DNA of 36,840 nt. It comes from Lysobacteraceae bacterium (GTDB lineage Bacteria > Pseudomonadota > Gammaproteobacteria > Nevskiales > Nevskiaceae). The notes below the pieces were generated by a model. It did not search any database. It saw only the letters and a program-made list of their open reading frames with translations, and was not told the DNA's origin. Shown piece by piece: positions 33,976-36,840 of this stretch (the stretch's first letter is position 1; the number at the start of each line of letters is the position of its first letter). The position numbers were made by a program, and so were the translations under genes. The stretch covers positions 1 to 36,840 of the forward strand of contig PNMW01000029.1 in the NCBI GenBank assembly GCA_013823855.1. Reading direction: 5' to 3'.

Positions 33976-35790
33976 GTGTTTTCCATTCGATTTTCCGCGT
34001 CCGCGAGCCTGCTCGCGTTGACGCTGGCTGGCTGTGCCAGCCTCCCCGCGGACTGGGGACGCCCTGAGGTCGCGAAGCTGACTGCCGACCGCGGTCGAGC
34101 GCTTCCGCAGCCCTCAGATATCGCAGCATTCAACCGCGAGTTGCTCGAAAAGCCGCTGACAGCCACCGCTGCGGTGCAACTGGCGCTGGTCAACAACCCG
34201 GCAGTCCGGGCCGAGACCGCACGGTTGGGCTTTGCGGCCGCAGATGTCTACGAAGCGGGCCGTCTTGCCAATCCGGTGTTCTCGTTTGCACTGTTAACCC
34301 CGGGGCCACCCGATGCGGTCGCGCGTCAGGTCACGCTCGGCGTCGCCGTCAGCTTCATCGACCTGCTGTTCCTTCCAGCCCGTCAGCGCTATGCCGACAC
34401 TCAGTTCGAAGCCGCGAAGCTGTCGGTCGGCTCCGTCGCCATCAATCTTGCTGCCGACACCGAGCGCGCCTGGTACGAAGCTGTCGGTGCCCAGCAGCTC
34501 GCCGTGATGAGGGAAACCGTTTCGAAGGCGACCCGCGCTTCGGCTGATCTGGCTCAACGATTCGTCGACGCCGGCACCTTGTCCAAGCGAGAGCTGGCGC
34601 TGGAACAGGCTGCTGCCAGCCAGGCCTATCTGGATCTGATCGGTGCTCAGGCGAAAGCTGTGGAAACGCGTACGGCGCTCATTCGCCTGATGGGCCTACC
34701 AGCGGTCGACGACCGCTGGGTACTCGATGCCCGGCTCGCCGAGCCGCTGGTCGACGAAGACTCGACCGACGAGTTGCTGAAGCTCGCGGTCGACGGGCGG
34801 CTTGATGTTGCAGCCGCTGACAAGCGCGCTGCGGCGTTCGCCAGCCGTTACCGGCTGGAACGCCACTCCCGCTTGGTCGACAACATCCAGATCGGCTACC
34901 AGCGGCAGAAGGATTACGACGGCAGCGTCAACGACGGCCCGACGCTGTCACTCGGCATCCCGATCTTCAACTGGGGCAGCGGCCGTGTCGCTGCCGCGCA
35001 AGCCCAACTCCAGCAGGCGGAAGCCGAACTCGACAGTCTGGTGCTTGATCGCGCCAACGACATCAAGCTCGCCCAGGCGCAGGTCCTGGCAGCCAAGGCG
35101 CGTGCCACTGGCTACCGCACGCAGCTGATCCCGCAGCGCGAAGAAGTCGTCGCCAGGATGCAGCAGGAAGTGAACTTCATGTTCATCGGTATCTTTGAAC
35201 TGCTGGTCGCCAAGCAGCAGGAATACGACGCCTACGCGGGGTATCTGGAGTCGGTACGCGACTACTGGATAGCCCGTGTCGAGCTGGCCCGCGCCGTCGG
35301 TCGGAACCTTCCGAGCAGCGCCCAAGCTGCACAGCCGGTGCTCGATCCGGTCCAGCTAATCGTTCCCAAGAGCGGCGGCATGGATCACAGCCAGCATTCG
35401 ATGGGGGGCGTGTCGACGGACATGCCGGGTATGGACGGCACGCAGGGCATGGACCATTCCCAGATGGGAAAGCCTGCCACTCCCGAGGCGGCGCCGGCTT
35501 CGAGCAACCCCCACGCCGGTCATGACATGGGCGGCATGGAGATGAAAACGGAAGCACTACCGGACTGCGCGGCGATGAAGAAGATGAACCTGTCCAAGCT
35601 TGATCCGACGGTCGTCAAAGCGATGCGCGAGCAGTGCAAGGGCTCAGGAAGAGCCGGGAGCGCAGCTCCCGTCAGCGCCGATCCGCATGCCGGCCACGAT
35701 ATGAAAGACATGCCGATGAAAGGCATGGATCACGGCACCCCGAACAACAGCGAACCGGCAACCACGCCGGAGACCCCGCATGAGCACTGA
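33976..35790 (+). CDS. TolC-family outer-membrane lipoprotein with a Met/His-rich C-terminal tail
   Basis: A 604-residue protein starting at GTG 33976, with GGAGG five nt upstream. An N-terminal lipobox (LTLAGC) follows a signal segment. Residues ~50-440 are the TolC/OEP fold: two repeated coiled-coil blocks, the first around TATAAVQLALVNNPAVRAET, the second around RVAAAQAQLQQAEAEL, ending LARAVGRNL. From about residue 456 to the end there is a Met/His/Asp-rich tail with MDHSQHSM, MPGMDG, MDHSQMG, HAGHDM (twice) and MKGMDHG. This is the composition of copper-binding CopB or PcoE-like segments. The tail also contains a DCAAMKKM...LDP...KAMREQC block that resembles part of the next gene. A copper-handling outer-membrane role is inferred. 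Confidence 0.82.
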   Translation: MFSIRFSASASLLALTLAGCASLPADWGRPEVAKLTADRGRALPQPSDIAAFNRELLEKPLTATAAVQLALVNNPAVRAETARLGFAAADVYEAGRLANPVFSFALLTPGPPDAVARQVTLGVAVSFIDLLFLPARQRYADTQFEAAKLSVGSVAINLAADTERAWYEAVGAQQLAVMRETVSKATRASADLAQRFVDAGTLSKRELALEQAAASQAYLDLIGAQAKAVETRTALIRLMGLPAVDDRWVLDARLAEPLVDEDSTDELLKLAVDGRLDVAAADKRAAAFASRYRLERHSRLVDNIQIGYQRQKDYDGSVNDGPTLSLGIPIFNWGSGRVAAAQAQLQQAEAELDSLVLDRANDIKLAQAQVLAAKARATGYRTQLIPQREEVVARMQQEVNFMFIGIFELLVAKQQEYDAYAGYLESVRDYWIARVELARAVGRNLPSSAQAAQPVLDPVQLIVPKSGGMDHSQHSMGGVSTDMPGMDGTQGMDHSQMGKPATPEAAPASSNPHAGHDMGGMEMKTEALPDCAAMKKMNLSKLDPTVVKAMREQCKGSGRAGSAAPVSADPHAGHDMKDMPMKGMDHGTPNNSEPATTPETPHEH

Positions 35791-35836
35791 AATTTTCATC
35801 CCTGGCGCATCGCGCCGATCCCACTGGAGTTTTGCC

Positions 35837-36142
35837 ATGAACCACAGCACCCGCTTTTTCTCGATCCTCGCGCTGAGCGTCTCGATGCCGCTCGCTTACG
35901 CCCATGACCCCAAGGAGCACGCCAAGGAAGCGGCGGCAGCCAAGGCGGCCCCCGACTGCGCTGCAATGAAGGATATGGATCACTCGAAGATGGACCCGAA
36001 GGACCCGGTCATGAAAGCCATGATGGCCAAGTGCAGCGGCGCCATGAACCACGATGACATGAAGGGCATGGACCACTCGAAGACACCGGCCAGCCCGGCC
36101 GCGCCCGACGCCCCGGCGCACGGCGCTCACGGGAGTCACTGA
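35837..36142 (+). CDS. Small periplasmic Met/His-rich protein (copper-binding)
   Basis: A 101-residue protein with a signal peptide MNHSTRFFSILALSVSMPLA cut before HDPKEH. The mature part has DCAAMKDM, DHSKMDP, PVMKAMMAKC, MNHDDMKGMDHSK and a His-rich end (HGAHGSH). Two Cys flank the middle block. These MxxH/HxM patterns are typical of periplasmic copper chaperones or buffers. GGAG lies 7 nt before the start. An earlier in-frame ATG at 35780 lacks the signal and overlaps the upstream gene. The stop overlaps the multicopper oxidase ATG (TGATG), so translation is coupled. The middle block repeats in the tail of the upstream TolC protein. Confidence 0.75.
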   Translation: MNHSTRFFSILALSVSMPLAYAHDPKEHAKEAAAAKAAPDCAAMKDMDHSKMDPKDPVMKAMMAKCSGAMNHDDMKGMDHSKTPASPAAPDAPAHGAHGSH

Positions 36143-36840
36143 TGGACGAGACAACGCCTAAGGGGCTCACACGACGCCATCTGTTGCAGATTGCCGGAGG
36201 TGCCGGTCTGATGGCCGGCGCGCCGCATCTCGCCCAGGCACAGCACGAAGGGCATGACATGTCGGCCATGGCCGGCATGAAGATTCCGGCTGACGAAGCG
36301 ATACCGACCGCTGCCGAGCCACCGCCAACAGCCCTGCGCCGCCATCCGCAGGGCTATCTGCCGGTGCGCACGCTAAACGGCTGGACGCTGCCCTACAAGC
36401 TCAACGGCGGCGTCAAGGAATTCCACTTGGTTGCTGAAGAAATCGAGCACGAATTCGCGCCCGGCTCGCGGGCGATCTGCTGGGGCTACAACGGCACCAC
36501 GCCGGGGCCGACGATCGAAGTGGTCGAGGGCGACCGCGTGCGGATCTTCGTCACCAACACCCTCAAGGAATGGACCAGCGTCCACTGGCACGGCATCGAC
36601 TTGCCCAGCGGCTACGACGGCGTTGGCGGCCTCAATCAGCCGCATATCAATCCTGGCGAAACCTTCGTCTACGAGTTCACGCTGAAGCAGCACGGCACGC
36701 ACATGTATCACCCGCACGCCGATGAAATGACCCAGATGGCGTTCGGCATGATGGGGCTGTTCATCATCCACCCGAAGGCGGGTGAGGAACTGACGATCGA
36801 CCGGGACTACGCCTTCCTGCTCCACAACTGGGCATTGCAT
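36142..36840 (+). CDS. copA: Multicopper oxidase CopA, N-terminal part (runs off window)
   Basis: 233 codons are visible. A Tat signal carries the twin arginines in LTRRHLLQIAGG (residues 9-20), so the protein is exported folded. The N-terminus is short and Met/His-rich (HEGHDMSAMAGM). The first cupredoxin domain shows the copper motifs HWHGIDLP with His148 and His150, and the later cluster HGTHMYHPHADEM with His190 and His192, ligands for the type 2/3 copper cluster. The enzyme is taken to be the CopA-type copper oxidase of copper-resistance operons, which oxidises Cu(I) in the periplasm. Related CumA-type laccases cannot be excluded without the C-terminal half. Start coupled to the upstream stop. 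Confidence 0.88.
   Translation, partial: MDETTPKGLTRRHLLQIAGGAGLMAGAPHLAQAQHEGHDMSAMAGMKIPADEAIPTAAEPPPTALRRHPQGYLPVRTLNGWTLPYKLNGGVKEFHLVAEEIEHEFAPGSRAICWGYNGTTPGPTIEVVEGDRVRIFVTNTLKEWTSVHWHGIDLPSGYDGVGGLNQPHINPGETFVYEFTLKQHGTHMYHPHADEMTQMAFGMMGLFIIHPKAGEELTIDRDYAFLLHNWALH

Larger units (their letters stand above)
28227..36840. mobile_element. Tn3-family transposon, left end to beyond the window (inferred extent)
   Basis: The left boundary is seen: a receptor gene is interrupted at 28226/28227, where GGGGTTATCTGG begins (Tn3-family termini start with GGGG), 225 bp before a full-length Tn3-type transposase. The right terminus (CCAGATAACCCC expected) is not found in the window, so HipBA and the copper genes up to the end are inferred to be passengers. 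Base use inside is visibly less GC-rich than in the flanks, with AT-rich control regions at about 28250-28330 and 31640-31700. No resolvase gene was found. If the target duplication is 5 bp, TAGAT (28222-28226) should recur at the far end. Confidence 0.6.

Noticed and set aside
34293..34302. GTTAACCCC as a possible right transposon end
   Set aside because: It lies within the conserved TolC coding sequence and matches only the last few bases of the left end.
1..36840. tRNA, rRNA and CRISPR arrays
   Set aside because: I looked for tRNA-like stems, conserved rRNA segments and regularly spaced repeats and found none.

Overview
The window is high-GC bacterial chromosome. Gene content (a 1606-residue NAD-glutamate dehydrogenase of the 180-kDa class, DapE, YheT-type hydrolase, RND pump, TonB receptor, YceI/cytochrome b561 genes) fits a gammaproteobacterium, perhaps a hydrophobic-substrate degrader of the Nevskiaceae/Solimonadaceae kind. 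That placement is an inference from gene families, not from a marker gene.

Layout. 1-3684: the 3' end of dapE, coupled to a YheT-like hydrolase and a small unknown gene, faces a translationally coupled SDR/hydrolase pair. 3843-4778: an orphan repeat protein without a visible export signal. 4785-9729: a minus-strand TetR, membrane-fusion lipoprotein and RND permease efflux operon, with two related dyads flanking tetR, closed by a strong hairpin. 9895-11718: cytochrome b561 followed by two YceI genes. 11843-16663: gdhB with a perfect dyad just upstream. 16999-17850: a possibly damaged membrane protein.

17941-23083 looks like a catabolic cluster. On the minus strand are a cytochrome P450, a 59-residue rubredoxin 18 bp behind it, a DUF4345-type membrane protein and a DECR-like SDR. 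Divergently lie a MerR regulator and a thiolase. The control region holds two AACGCGTT palindromes and a 15-bp direct repeat ending at the merR start. A P450 paired with rubredoxin rather than ferredoxin is the most unusual enzymatic arrangement here.

23106-28226: an iron-uptake module in the order TonB receptor, DUF3649, PepSY, DUF3325-like and TonB-like protein, with a Fur-box-like site. The receptor is cut inside its plug domain by a Tn3-family end at 28227. The 353-bp gap behind the receptor contains two related hairpin-bounded elements that I cannot name.

28227-36840 (window end) appears to be mobile DNA: a Tn3-family transposase, a HipB/HipA pair with an AT-rich operator region, a CueR/MerR-type promoter and a copper operon. 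The operon encodes a CopL-like protein, a TolC-family lipoprotein with a Met/His-rich tail, a small Met/His-rich periplasmic protein and the N-terminal part of a Tat-exported multicopper oxidase. The right end of the element is not in the window, so which genes are passengers is inferred. No rRNA, tRNA or CRISPR array was seen.
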